Assembly (NCBI RefSeq): GCF_049720995.1 | Contig: NZ_JBNASF010000007.1 | Location: forward strand, 1-63,692 | From: Methanothermobacter sp049720995 | Lineage (GTDB): Archaea; Methanobacteriota; Methanobacteria; Methanobacteriales; Methanothermobacteraceae | Reading direction: 5' to 3' | Length of the DNA: 63,692 nucleotides | In this document: positions 32,565 through 41,118 of the stretch, piece by piece | Layout: every line of letters begins with the position of its first letter | How positions within the stretch are numbered: position 1 is the stretch's first letter | Notes under the pieces: model-generated | Database searches by the model: none | What the model was told of the DNA's origin: nothing | What the model saw: the letters and a program-made list of their open reading frames with translations, nothing else | Translations under genes and position numbers: made by a program

Positions 32565-33265
32565 GGACCCTTATGGAGCTCAGTGAAGACAGAAGGCTTC
32601 CCACCGGTTCATCCATTGACTCCATACTTGGAGGTGGTGTTGAGAGGAGAACCATCACCCAGTTCTATGGGCCTCCAGCTTCTGGTAAAACAAACATAGC
32701 AATTAAACTTGCAGTTGAAAATTCACAAAGAGATAAAAAGACTGTTTTTATTGATACCGAGGGTGGAATTTCAGTTGAAAGAATAAAACAGGTTTCAGGA
32801 TCTTCATTTGAAAGAGTTGCAGATAATATAATAGTTTTTGAACCCTCGAGCTTCACCGAGCAGGGCGAAGCAATTCAAAGGACACTGAATGTCCTCAAAA
32901 ACCATGGAGATTCAGTTGACCTGATTGTACTTGATTCTGCGGTGGCCTTATACCGTCTCAAGGAGGGAAATGGATCCAATTTCAATGTTGATCTTGGAAG
33001 ACAGCTTTTTCTTCTTCTGCAGATGGCCAGAAGATTTGACCTTGCGGTGGTCATAACCAACCAGATATATTCACTGAGGGGAGATGATGGGATGGAGAGG
33101 GTGAGTCCCGTTGGGGGGACACTCTTAAGGTACTGGTCCAAGACAATCGTTGAACTTGAAATGGGTGATGGCCAGGGTGAGAGGATTGCTGTACTCAGAA
33201 GGCACAGAAACAGACCTGAAGGTCTGAGGACCAGTTTCAGGATAGTTCCTGAGGGTATTGTCTGA
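32561..33265 (+). CDS. radB: RecA-family recombinase paralogue RadB
   Basis: A 234-residue RadB, the short archaeal RadA paralogue without the N-terminal HhH domain. Walker A is GPPASGKTNIA near residue 41 and the Walker B region is VDLIVLDSAVALYRL near residue 125. VVITNQIY and RHRNRPEG follow. Base use in the first half (32690-32850) is more AT-rich than in its neighbours. I use ATG 32561, with AGGTG seven bases upstream, rather than GTG 32552. Confidence 0.92.
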   Translation: MRTLMELSEDRRLPTGSSIDSILGGGVERRTITQFYGPPASGKTNIAIKLAVENSQRDKKTVFIDTEGGISVERIKQVSGSSFERVADNIIVFEPSSFTEQGEAIQRTLNVLKNHGDSVDLIVLDSAVALYRLKEGNGSNFNVDLGRQLFLLLQMARRFDLAVVITNQIYSLRGDDGMERVSPVGGTLLRYWSKTIVELEMGDGQGERIAVLRRHRNRPEGLRTSFRIVPEGIV

Positions 33266-33410
33266 TCTTCAGGGATTTTAATTTGTTCAGCAGCGCCCAT
33301 TTTCATCTGGCCGGTCCCCTGGAGGTTATTTTGTATCCCCAAAGTAGGATATGGGTCCTAAATTTTATTACAGAATCTCTGGTGCTGAACAAAGTTTATT
33401 AAGTGGTTTG

Positions 33411-33523
33411 TTTAATATGATATAGAACACGGTAATAGTGTGGCCTATTTGAGGTTCAGCCTCGGGTAGATAAGAGAAGCTTTCTTCTCTTTCGTTAGGA
33501 TACTCTGGTGCTGATGTGATAAA
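33411..33523 (+). promoter_or_regulatory. Promoter and two-hairpin leader of the aminotransferase gene
   Basis: TTTAATAT at 33411-33418 is a TATA-like box, predicting a start near 33440 and a leader of about 80 nt. In the leader, 33445-33469 forms a stem of about 10 bp (GAGG/CCTC extended by three G-T pairs and CTA/TAG). After two bases, 33472-33491 forms a perfect 8-bp stem, AAGAGAAG-CTTT-CTTCTCTT. The 12-base sequence CTCTGGTGCTGA occurs both before the promoter (33377-33388) and after the hairpins (33503-33514). No known riboswitch class was recognised. Confidence 0.55.
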
Positions 33524-34681
33524 ATGATTTCTCCTAAAAAATATGCTAAAGCCGCAAAAGTGCCGCCAAACGGCTTTAAAACTTCAAATGAGTTTTTTAA
33601 CTATGTCTTCAAGGACAAAGAAATGATATGGATGGGTCAGAACACTAACCATCTTCATGATCACTCTGAAATAGCGGAAGCAATGATTGAATGCATAAAT
33701 GATGGTAGTTACTGCAAGTATCCTCCCCCTGAGGGCTTCCCTGAACTCAAGGAACTCGTACTGAAGGATCTGGGGTTGGGGGATGGCTTTGAAGCCCTCA
33801 TAACTGCTGGAGGTACAGAGTCCCTGTATCTATGCATGAATGATATTCTCAACCCTGAGGACAATGCCATAACATGTGATCCAGGCTACCTGATAATTGA
33901 CAACTTTGCAAGCAGATTCGCATGCAGTGTCACATCGGTCCCAATATACAGCAGTGAATGCGGGTATAAACTGACACCCGACCTTGTGCTTGAGAATATG
34001 GACAGCAACACCCGTCTGATTTCACTCATCGATCCCCTGAATCCACTGGGCTCATCATATACTCTGGATGAGATAAAGGCATTTGCAGACATTGCAGTGG
34101 ATCATGACGTTTACCTTCTGCACGATATAACATACAGGGACTTTGCCAGGGAACACCACCTGGCAGCTGATTATGCCCCTGACCATACAATTTCAGTGTA
34201 CAGCTTTTCCAAGATATGCGGGATGGCAGGTCTCAGGATAGGTGCAATTGTTGCAACTGCAGATATTGTTGAGTCAGTGAAGAGCATCGTCATAAATGAC
34301 CTCGGTACAAATGTTGTATCCCAGGCAGGTGCAATTGCAGCCCTCAGGTCAAAGGACAGGTGGGTTGACAGGATACGGGATGTAACATTCAGGAACCAGA
34401 GGATCATCAGGGACGCTGTTGAAGAGGTTGAAGGGGCATTTCTACCGGTTTACCCATCAAATGGAAACATGATGGCCATAGATATACATGAAACCGGTGT
34501 GAACCCTGTTGACCTTACAGACTACCTTCTTAAGAGGAAGATATTTGTAAGGCAGGGTGCATACACCAGCAAGATATTCGGGGACAGGTACATACGTCTC
34601 AGCTTCTCCATACCAACTGAACAGGTTGAGATATTCGCTGAGAACTTTGTGGATGTGATGGAGTTCCTGAGACCATCATGA
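33524..34681 (+). CDS. Class I/II PLP-dependent aminotransferase
   Basis: A 385-residue fold-type I aminotransferase. The PLP Lys lies in YSFSKICGMAGLRIG near residue 229; substrate and cofactor residues are visible in TAGGTESLYLCMND, DPLNPLGSSY and RLSFSIP (the carboxylate-binding Arg). The gene corresponds in position to one annotated as aspartate aminotransferase in Methanothermobacter, but substrate specificity cannot be read from the sequence. It lies alone behind a structured leader. Confidence 0.85.
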   Translation: MISPKKYAKAAKVPPNGFKTSNEFFNYVFKDKEMIWMGQNTNHLHDHSEIAEAMIECINDGSYCKYPPPEGFPELKELVLKDLGLGDGFEALITAGGTESLYLCMNDILNPEDNAITCDPGYLIIDNFASRFACSVTSVPIYSSECGYKLTPDLVLENMDSNTRLISLIDPLNPLGSSYTLDEIKAFADIAVDHDVYLLHDITYRDFAREHHLAADYAPDHTISVYSFSKICGMAGLRIGAIVATADIVESVKSIVINDLGTNVVSQAGAIAALRSKDRWVDRIRDVTFRNQRIIRDAVEEVEGAFLPVYPSNGNMMAIDIHETGVNPVDLTDYLLKRKIFVRQGAYTSKIFGDRYIRLSFSIPTEQVEIFAENFVDVMEFLRPS

Positions 34682-34690
34682 TCCCACAGT

Positions 34691-34703
34691 TTTATTTTTT
34701 AAT
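34691..34703 (+). terminator. T-rich stretch after the aminotransferase
   Basis: TTTTATTTTTTAA about 10 bp after the stop codon, consistent with archaeal U-tract termination. A second run of six T follows near 34715. The rest of the spacer to 34850, between convergent genes, shows no gene. Confidence 0.5.
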
Positions 34704-34850
34704 CCTGAAACTGCTTTTTTGAGTTCCAATTTGGTGGATAATCAGGTCTCTGTAAGCTCGGATTAGTTCTTGGGGGGTTTTAGGGTGGTGGGTTTTATGG
34801 CTGGGTTTTCATGGGAGTTTTCCTGAAAGGTGAGGTTGAACGTGTCCTCA

Positions 34851-36638
34851 TTATTCTGTTTTCAGGTAATAATATTCCCCAATCTCCTTCTGCTGCCTGT
34901 CAAGGAAACTTCCTGGCTTGTTAACACGCGGCCTTTTTGTTTCCTTATCCCTCCTGAATGTTATTCCTGTTTCCCTCAGGAATGTGTTCATTGCTTTCCT
35001 GAGTTCGGTGGGGCTTCCAGCGCGCCCCTCAACTCCAGGTTTTCCACTGAAGACCATGGCCCTGTCGGATATGTAGTCAATGAAGATTATGTCATGGTCA
35101 ATTATCATGGCAGAGGCATTTCTGCTTTCAATTATCCTCCTTATGGCCTTGGCTGCGAGTAGGCGCTGTTCAACGTCAAGGAATGCTGTTGGCTCGTCCA
35201 GAACATAAAGTTCCGCGTCCCTGGAGAGTGCAACTGCAACTGCAAGGCGCTGCAGCTCCCCACCACTCAGTTCATTAACTGACTTGTCAAGTATCTCCTC
35301 AAGATTGAATGGCCTCATGATCTCGCTTTTGAAGAGGTTCGATCCATATGAAGGGGCGTTTGCATACAGGAATTCCTCCACGGTACCGGTATAATCAGAT
35401 GAAAGGTACTGTGGCTTGTAGGATATCTTTATCTTCCTTTTGACCTTGCCCTCATCAGGCTTTTCAACACCCGCCAGGATCCTTGCAAAGGTTGTTTTAC
35501 CTATACCGTTTGGTCCGAAGGCAGTCACAACCTCGTTGAGGTGTACTTTGCCCTCCTCAACATTGAGGCTGAATGCTGGATGGGACTTTGTCATCTTTGA
35601 GTACTCCACGAGGACCTCACCCTCTTCCTCGGCTCTTGGGGGTTTTACCTTGAATTCTATTTCATGATCACGGAATCTCACGTTCTCCTCCCTGAGGAAA
35701 CCCCTGATATATGTGTTGATTCCTACACGAACACCGCGGCGGTTGGATACAACCCCGTATCCACCTGGCTTACCGTAGAGTATGTGGACGTAGTCTGACA
35801 TTGCATCAAGGGCGGCCATATCATGCTCTATAACCATAACGGATTTCCCTGCCTCTGCAAGGGACCTTATGACCCCTATAGCATTGAGTCTCTGCCTCAC
35901 ATCCAGCCATGATGTGGGCTCATCAAAGTAGTAGAAATCTGCTTCACGTAGAGCTGCAGCTGCAATCGCCACACTCTGGAGTTCACCCCCACTGAGTTTT
36001 GATATCTCACGTCCCATTATCTCCCCAATCTCGAGGGTTTCAATTACATCATCTGTTCTCTTTGAATCTATACTCAGAAGCAGATCCTCAACCTTTCCCT
36101 TAACGTACTTTGGGATCTTATCCACCATCTGGGGTTTATGCACAACTTTTACCTTTCCTTCACTCAGGTTCTGGAAGTAATTCTGCAGCTGGGATCCCCT
36201 GAAGTGGTTTATGATCTCATCCCACCCTGGTGGGTCCTGGAAGTTTCCAAGGTTTGGCCTGAGTTCCCCTGAAAGTATCCTTATGATTGTTGACTTCCCG
36301 ATACCGTTTGGACCTATAAGCCCGATCACATCCCCCTCCGTCACGGTGGGGAGACCGAAGAGTTCAAACATGTTCTGTCCGTACCTGTGAACCGGGTCTT
36401 CAAGTGCTTCGGGAAGATTTATAATGCTTATGGCCTTGAACGGACACCTTTTTGTGCATATACCACAACCGGAACATAGTTCTTCAGATATAATGGGTTT
36501 CTTTGTCTTCTCATCAATTGTTATGGTGTCCTCATCCATTCTAACTCCCGGGCAGTACTCTATGCAGACGTAGTTGCATTTCTTTGGCTGGCATCTATCA
36601 TGATCGAGTATTGAGATTCTGGTCAATTCTATCACCAT
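34851..36638 (-). CDS. ABCE1 / Rli1 ribosome-recycling ATPase
   Basis: A 595-residue protein with an N-terminal Fe-S domain carrying eight Cys in two clusters (CQPKKCNYVCIEYCPG and CSGCGICTKRCPF), then two ABC domains. The first has GPNGIGKSTIIRIL and LSGGELQSVAIA, the second GPNGIGKTTFARIL and LSGGELQRLAVA. The hinge and Tyr loop fit ABCE1, which splits ribosomes after termination. The length is standard. It is transcribed toward the aminotransferase gene. Confidence 0.96.
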   Translation of the reverse strand: MVIELTRISILDHDRCQPKKCNYVCIEYCPGVRMDEDTITIDEKTKKPIISEELCSGCGICTKRCPFKAISIINLPEALEDPVHRYGQNMFELFGLPTVTEGDVIGLIGPNGIGKSTIIRILSGELRPNLGNFQDPPGWDEIINHFRGSQLQNYFQNLSEGKVKVVHKPQMVDKIPKYVKGKVEDLLLSIDSKRTDDVIETLEIGEIMGREISKLSGGELQSVAIAAAALREADFYYFDEPTSWLDVRQRLNAIGVIRSLAEAGKSVMVIEHDMAALDAMSDYVHILYGKPGGYGVVSNRRGVRVGINTYIRGFLREENVRFRDHEIEFKVKPPRAEEEGEVLVEYSKMTKSHPAFSLNVEEGKVHLNEVVTAFGPNGIGKTTFARILAGVEKPDEGKVKRKIKISYKPQYLSSDYTGTVEEFLYANAPSYGSNLFKSEIMRPFNLEEILDKSVNELSGGELQRLAVAVALSRDAELYVLDEPTAFLDVEQRLLAAKAIRRIIESRNASAMIIDHDIIFIDYISDRAMVFSGKPGVEGRAGSPTELRKAMNTFLRETGITFRRDKETKRPRVNKPGSFLDRQQKEIGEYYYLKTE

Positions 36639-36785
36639 CGGTATGAGGATGAAAATTCAGTTTCGGTTGATTATGGTATTTGTGGGTAATAAATAAATTC
36701 ATTCTCAGAAATTCATTACTGTCGAGAGGACAATAAACAGTCAATGACTGGGGAAATATTCCCGGAAGGATAAAGAAGCATGAAC

Positions 36786-36800
36786 CTTAAAATAAAAATA
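36786..36800 (-). terminator. T-rich tract after the histone gene
   Basis: On the minus strand, 12 bases beyond the histone stop codon, the sequence reads CTATTTTTATTTTAA, a typical archaeal termination tract. Confidence 0.55.
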
Positions 36801-36811
36801 GAAATGGCCAT

Positions 36812-37018
36812 CTATAACTTTTTAACGGCCAGTTCTATGTCTGATGCTTTAACAGTTTTTCTGCCGGCATGTTTTGCTAGTTTAACAGCTTCTACTGCTA
36901 TTTCTTCGCCTTTTTCTTCCAGAATTTTTGCAAGTGTTTCCCTTGCATCGTCGCTTATTCTCTGGGCACCGGCATTTTTTATTATTCTCCCAACTGGTGC
37001 TATGGGTAATTCGGCCAT
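36812..37018 (-). CDS. Archaeal histone
   Basis: A 68-residue histone fold protein (ELPIAPVGRIIKNAGAQRISDDARETLAKILEEKGEEIA in its first part), with the three helices and the RKTVKASDIELA loop-helix end. It packages DNA as dimers and higher multimers. It belongs to the HMf/HMt group; several paralogues occur in these genomes and I cannot say which this is. GAGGTGAT lies just before the ATG; a minus-strand TATA box AATTTAAATAG lies near 37050-37060. Confidence 0.95.
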   Translation of the reverse strand: MAELPIAPVGRIIKNAGAQRISDDARETLAKILEEKGEEIAVEAVKLAKHAGRKTVKASDIELAVKKL

Positions 37019-37270
37019 AATATCACCTCAATTCTATATTTAACCAAATGCTATTTAAATTTATCGATTTTTCGGCACTCTTTTCAATCCATATCATGAT
37101 TCTATACTTCCCAGCCTTGCAGATTGTTACTGTAACACTGGCACCAACCTTCTGGTTTGGAGGGGCACCTCCGGTTGAGTTGTGCATGAGATGGGCACTG
37201 CTGACTTTTCATTTTTTCTTGCTGGAAAGAGTTATTAGTATCAATCAATATAGACCCGGATGGTGGGAAA

Positions 37271-37609
37271 ATGAAACAGATCATAATAGTGAGGTCTGAT
37301 CTGAAGATGGGAAAGGGTAAAATAGCAGCCCAGGCCTGTCATGCTTCTATAGGTTCATTTAAAAAAACAGACCCTGATAAAATCAGAAAATGGGAAATTG
37401 ATGGTTCAAAGAAGGTTATAGTTTCAGTTAAGAGCCTTGATGAGCTCCTGGAAATATATGAATCTGTAAAGGACTCTGGAATCTCATATTATCTTGTGAG
37501 GGATGCAGGGCACACCCAGATACCCGCAGGTACCATCACCTGCCTTGGTATAGGTCCTGACGACGATGAGAAGATAGATAAAATAACAGGCGACCTCAAA
37601 CTCCTATGA
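37271..37609 (+). CDS. pth2: Peptidyl-tRNA hydrolase, archaeal/eukaryotic type (Pth2)
   Basis: A 112-residue Pth2 that releases tRNA from stalled peptidyl-tRNA. Signature sequences are VRSDLKMGKGKIAAQACHAS near residue 7 and LVRDAGHTQIPAGTITCLGIGP near the end. The length is standard. The 250-bp spacer before it, shared with the histone gene, shows no further gene. GGTGGG lies upstream of the ATG. Confidence 0.94.
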   Translation: MKQIIIVRSDLKMGKGKIAAQACHASIGSFKKTDPDKIRKWEIDGSKKVIVSVKSLDELLEIYESVKDSGISYYLVRDAGHTQIPAGTITCLGIGPDDDEKIDKITGDLKLL

Positions 37610-37636
37610 GTCTGAGATGGAGATTATGGTGATATT

Positions 37637-38287
37637 ATGGACTGGCTTGTTAAGATAGGGGGTAGTCTATTCCCTGGAAATGCTGCGGAACTTCTTAAAA
37701 GCCTTGAAGGAAGAGGGGTTGCTGTTGTGTGTGGTGGTGGGGGGTTTGCAGATAGAGTGAGGCATTACGATAGGATTTTGGGATTTTCTGAAAGCGCAGC
37801 CCATGATTCGGCTATACTATGCATGGATATCACAGGAAGGTTGCTCGCTGACCTTTCTGATTCTGCTGTTCCAGTGAGGACACTTGGGGAGTGCAGGGAG
37901 GCAGTTGATAGTGGCCTGACACCTGTGATACTGCCATCTGAACTTCTGCGTTTTACTGATCCCGCGGAACACTCATGGAGGGTGACCTCGGATTCCCTCT
38001 CACTCCTAATAGCACACATGCTCGGGGCGAAACTTTTAATAGCAACGGATGTAGATGGTATATATACTGAGAGGCCACCTGCCCGTGATGCTAAACTTAT
38101 AAATGAGATAAGTGCTAAAAACTTACTATCTTTTGGTGAGACATCAGTGGATGAGGCACTACCTGAACTTCTCATTAAACTGAAAACTGATTGTTATGTT
38201 GCAAACGGGAAGTTTCCCGATAGGGTGCTGTCCATTTTAAGGGCAGGTGCTTCAGAAGGTATATGTACAGTTATAAGAGGTGATTAG
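37637..38287 (+). CDS. mfnE: Amino-acid-kinase-family protein, probable MfnE (methanofuran synthesis)
   Basis: A 216-residue amino-acid-kinase fold protein. KIGGSLF at the N-terminus binds phosphate, VVCGGGGFADRVR is the second Gly loop, and LLIATDVDGIYTERPP is the nucleotide-binding part. The short form without an N-acetylglutamate or aspartate domain fits the methanogen kinase that phosphorylates aminomethyl-furanmethanol phosphate in methanofuran synthesis. The assignment rests on family form, not on experiment. It is followed directly by a zinc-ribbon gene. Confidence 0.72.
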   Translation: MDWLVKIGGSLFPGNAAELLKSLEGRGVAVVCGGGGFADRVRHYDRILGFSESAAHDSAILCMDITGRLLADLSDSAVPVRTLGECREAVDSGLTPVILPSELLRFTDPAEHSWRVTSDSLSLLIAHMLGAKLLIATDVDGIYTERPPARDAKLINEISAKNLLSFGETSVDEALPELLIKLKTDCYVANGKFPDRVLSILRAGASEGICTVIRGD

Positions 38288-38449
38288 ATGACAAAGATGG
38301 AATGCACATCCTGTAAGCAGGAGATACCTCTGGTTGAAACCTATGTGAAATTTGAATGCCCCATGTGTGGCGAGATGATCTACAGGTGCCAGAAGTGCAG
38401 GACCTTCGGACACACATACCGCTGCAGCTGTGGATTCGAGGGACCATAG
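38288..38449 (+). CDS. Small zinc-ribbon protein (HVO_2753-like, DUF1610 type)
   Basis: A 53-residue protein with four Cys pairs: CTSC, CPMC, CQKC and CSC. It fits the small archaeal double-zinc-ribbon family found next to translation genes. The ATG follows the mfnE stop codon directly, with AGAGGTGAT just upstream inside mfnE. aEF-1beta follows 48 bp later behind its own promoter. The function is unknown. Confidence 0.85.
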   Translation: MTKMECTSCKQEIPLVETYVKFECPMCGEMIYRCQKCRTFGHTYRCSCGFEGP

Positions 38450-38454
38450 GAAAA

Positions 38455-38463
38455 ATATATAAA
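38455..38463 (+). promoter_or_regulatory. aEF-1beta TATA box
   Basis: ATATATAAA, about 35 bp before the ATG at 38498. The transcript would begin at or just before TGGAGGT (38486-38492), so the leader is about 10-15 nt. Confidence 0.6.
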
Positions 38464-38497
38464 TTAGTATTACTCAAATTCTGTGTGGAGGTATTTC

Positions 38498-38767
38498 ATG
38501 GGAGATGTAGTAGCTACCATAAAGGTTATGCCTGAAAGTCCAGAGGTTGACCTTGAGGCACTCAAGAAGGAAATTGAATCAAGGATACCCGAGGGTACCG
38601 AACTTCACAAGATAGATGAGGAACCAATAGCATTTGGCCTCGTTGCCCTCAATGTGATGGTTGTTGTGGGTGATGCCGAGGGCGGAACAGAAGCCGCTGA
38701 GGAGAGCCTTGCGGGTATTGATGGTGTCAGCAACATAGAGGTAACCGATGTGAGAAGGTTAATGTAG
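38498..38767 (+). CDS. ef1b: Translation elongation factor aEF-1beta
   Basis: An 89-residue guanine-nucleotide exchange factor for aEF-1alpha (MGDVVATIKVMPESPEVDL at the start, EEPIAFGLVALNVMVVV in the middle, IEVTDVRRLM at the end). The length equals the characterised Methanothermobacter protein. I start at ATG 38498 behind TGGAGGT; the open frame extends slightly further upstream. Confidence 0.95.
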   Translation: MGDVVATIKVMPESPEVDLEALKKEIESRIPEGTELHKIDEEPIAFGLVALNVMVVVGDAEGGTEAAEESLAGIDGVSNIEVTDVRRLM

Positions 38768-38776
38768 CTCCCCAGG

Positions 38777-40021
38777 GTGATGGGGATAACAGATATCCTT
38801 TTTGCCTGTTTTCTCGGGATCATCACTGGCATATTAACTGGTCTGATTCCAGGCATCCATGTTAATACTGTGGGAGCCTTCATTTTTGCATCATCAACCC
38901 ACCTCAATGTATCTGAGGAATTTCTCGCTGTTTTTTTATTATCCCTTTCGGTGGCACACGCCGTTCTTGAGTTCATACCATCAACGCTTCTTGGGGTGCC
39001 TGATGAGGGAACAGCCATCTCTGTCCTCCCGGCTCACAGGATGGTGCTGGAGGGGAGGGCCGGGGAGGCCATAAGGGCGGCCTCGATCGGCGGTGTTGGG
39101 GGAATCATCATAACTATAATCCTCCTACCATCCCTCTTCCTGATTTTACCACCTCTACACGATTTTCTCAGACCATATATATGGTTGATTCTGATTCTGG
39201 TATCTGTTTACATGATAATAAAACTCAGCAGAAATTTTGAGGCCATTATCTGGGCTCTGGTGCTTTTTCTCTTCTCAGGTGCGATGGGGTGGCTCATGTT
39301 TCGGACGCCCATATCCCCTGGTCTTGGGCTCATGACATTTTTTACAGGGTTTTTTGGACTCAGCACACTCCTGTACAGTTTAAATTCAGCTTCAGATATT
39401 CCTGAACAGAGCAGGATCCAGTTCACAGAGTTCAACATGAACACTCTGAGGTCTGTATCCGCAGGTGGACTTGCATCTGTTTTACTGGGATTTCTCCCTG
39501 GATTTGGACCAGCCCAGGGCGGGATGATAGCAGCCTCCCTCACAGGGTCGGGGGGTGAGGATGCACCTGAGGATTTCATCATGGCAATTTCAGGCCTGAA
39601 CACATCAGACGCCCTCTTCTCACTCCTCACACTCTACCTCATAGGAAATCCCAGAAGCGGTATCGCGGTCTACATTTCAGAGATTGTTCAGGATGTAAGT
39701 ATGGCCCATCTGATGCTCTTCATATCCGCATCTCTCCTTGCTGTCTCTGCAGCCGCTGCAGCATCCATAAAGCTGGGCGATTACCTCGTGTGCAGCCTCT
39801 CAGGAGTCAACTATAGGAGGGTCTCGGTCTGCGTAATGCTCTTTATGGTGGCATCCATTTTCTTTTTTGCCATCATTGAGGGTGCAAGTCTGCCGTTCAT
39901 TGCAGTGACCCTCCTGGCATCCACTGCGTTTGGGATCATCCCCCACTGTGCAGGTATAAGCAAGTCCCATCTTATGGGGGTCCTTGTGATTCCTGCGGTG
40001 GTTATTTACGTGGGGATTTAG
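38777..40021 (+). CDS. TctA-like (DUF112) membrane permease
   Basis: A 414-residue membrane protein with about ten hydrophobic segments. GILTGLIPGIHVNTVGA and LASVLLGFLPGFGPAQGGMIAA are the repeated Gly/Pro motifs of the TctA family, which moves tricarboxylates in bacteria. No TctB or TctC partner is nearby; archaeal members usually stand alone and have unknown cargo. The last codons lie within a tandemly duplicated 59-bp unit. GTG 38777 or ATG 38780 may be the start. Confidence 0.8.
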   Translation: MMGITDILFACFLGIITGILTGLIPGIHVNTVGAFIFASSTHLNVSEEFLAVFLLSLSVAHAVLEFIPSTLLGVPDEGTAISVLPAHRMVLEGRAGEAIRAASIGGVGGIIITIILLPSLFLILPPLHDFLRPYIWLILILVSVYMIIKLSRNFEAIIWALVLFLFSGAMGWLMFRTPISPGLGLMTFFTGFFGLSTLLYSLNSASDIPEQSRIQFTEFNMNTLRSVSAGGLASVLLGFLPGFGPAQGGMIAASLTGSGGEDAPEDFIMAISGLNTSDALFSLLTLYLIGNPRSGIAVYISEIVQDVSMAHLMLFISASLLAVSAAAAASIKLGDYLVCSLSGVNYRRVSVCVMLFMVASIFFFAIIEGASLPFIAVTLLASTAFGIIPHCAGISKSHLMGVLVIPAVVIYVGI

Positions 40022-40111
40022 GTTTCAGTCATGTGCTGGGGATATCATAGATTGGGGTGGTTATTTACATGGGGATTTAGGTTTCAGTCATGTGCTGGGG
40101 ATATCATAGAT
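39997..40111. repeat. Tandem duplication of a 59-bp unit
   Basis: Copy 1 begins at 39997 within the last codons of the permease gene; copy 2 begins at 40056 and runs to 40111. They differ by one base (TTACG versus TTACA). The spacer between copies is CGGGG-like remainder of the unit. Both copies lie between convergent genes. Confidence 0.9.
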
Positions 40112-40159
40112 CAAAAGTGTGGACCAGTTAATTCTTGATGATATTCCATCTATTCCGGT

Positions 40160-41086
40160 TCACTGAATCAGCAGAATCCTATCTGCCAGTTGTCCTGCAG
40201 CATCAATGAACTCCTTTACTTCCACCCCAGGGAAGGGATCCACAATACATAGCTCAAAGTTCTCATCCAGGATTTCAGGCAGTTCTCTGATGTCCTCAGA
40301 GTATACTCTGAACCTTTCATTCCTGAAGCCATTGATCTGAAGGTTCAGGCGTGTCATCTCACAGGCATCCCTCCAGATGTCATTGAAGACAACCCTCTCT
40401 GCACCGGCCATCAGTGCAAATATTCCAAGGGTGCCTGGACCGCAAGTGGCGTCCAGAACAGTCTCTGGACGAATTGACATGATTTCCCTGGCAGCAGCTT
40501 CTATTTTTTTGTTTTTACGCCCTGAAAATTCTATGTGAAGTCTGCTCTGCCTCCGGTATATGGAAATTGAACCTGCAGGGGTTTCTATAACGTCACACCT
40601 CATATCACAGCCTGCAAGAAGATCATATACATGGGGAGTTCTGGATGAATCCATAACCCCGGGTGTCACTGAGGGATCACCCATCATTACACCCTTAACC
40701 TCAGGCACATCATTTATTATCAGCTCCGCAGCCTCCGCACCGGCAGTGGGTGTTAGAACAACAAGCGAATCCTCAGGCAGGATGGGAGCTGATTTAAGGG
40801 GAAATGCAGGAGTGATGAGAGGAACACCGGCGTCCCTCAGTCTGGCATTTCCAGGAATAAAGCCTTCCTCTATCAGCACCATTGATACATGTGCCATTAC
40901 AGAATCAAGGTGCCTTCTGCCGCATTCACATGCTTCAAGGGATGAATCAGTTATCTGTTCCATTATGGGTCTGAACTTCCTGAAACCAGGGTTTATACAG
41001 TCCTCACAGGGGTCATAATACCCTTCCAGTTCATGCTTGTTATGGGCGCGAAGAAGCTCCCCGCAAACGGGACACCTTGCTGACAT
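40160..41086 (-). CDS. Zinc-ribbon plus class I SAM-methyltransferase-like protein
   Basis: A 308-residue protein. An N-terminal zinc ribbon (CPVCGELL...DPCEDC, then CECGRRH) is followed by a domain of unknown type and a C-terminal Rossmann methyltransferase: ETVLDATCGPGTLGIFALMAGAERVVFNDI is motif I-II and FELCIVDPFPG is the motif IV position. The target is unknown; a zinc ribbon suggests a protein or nucleic-acid substrate. ATG 41086 fits the TATA spacing on the minus strand and a leaderless transcript; a longer reading to 41200 overlaps the divergent gene. Confidence 0.72.
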   Translation of the reverse strand: MSARCPVCGELLRAHNKHELEGYYDPCEDCINPGFRKFRPIMEQITDSSLEACECGRRHLDSVMAHVSMVLIEEGFIPGNARLRDAGVPLITPAFPLKSAPILPEDSLVVLTPTAGAEAAELIINDVPEVKGVMMGDPSVTPGVMDSSRTPHVYDLLAGCDMRCDVIETPAGSISIYRRQSRLHIEFSGRKNKKIEAAAREIMSIRPETVLDATCGPGTLGIFALMAGAERVVFNDIWRDACEMTRLNLQINGFRNERFRVYSEDIRELPEILDENFELCIVDPFPGVEVKEFIDAAGQLADRILLIQ

Positions 41087-41118
41087 ACACTTAAATATTG
41101 CCCTCCACATATTAAAAG
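41087..41118. promoter_or_regulatory. Compact divergent promoter between methyltransferase and secretion ATPase
   Basis: In only 32 bp there are two TATA-like boxes: TTAAATAT at 41091-41098 (plus) and, read on the minus strand, TTTTAATATG at 41109-41118. Each lies about 25 bp from the other gene's opposite start codon, so both transcripts would start at or near their ATGs. Confidence 0.5.

Noticed and set aside
33445..33491. A known riboswitch class (fluoride, preQ1, SAM-II) in the aminotransferase leader
   Set aside because: The conserved core bases of those classes are not present; only the stems themselves are supported.
37048..37299. Possible small gene in the histone-pth2 spacer
   Set aside because: The open frames on both strands run into pth2 or lack start signals, and the composition looks non-coding.
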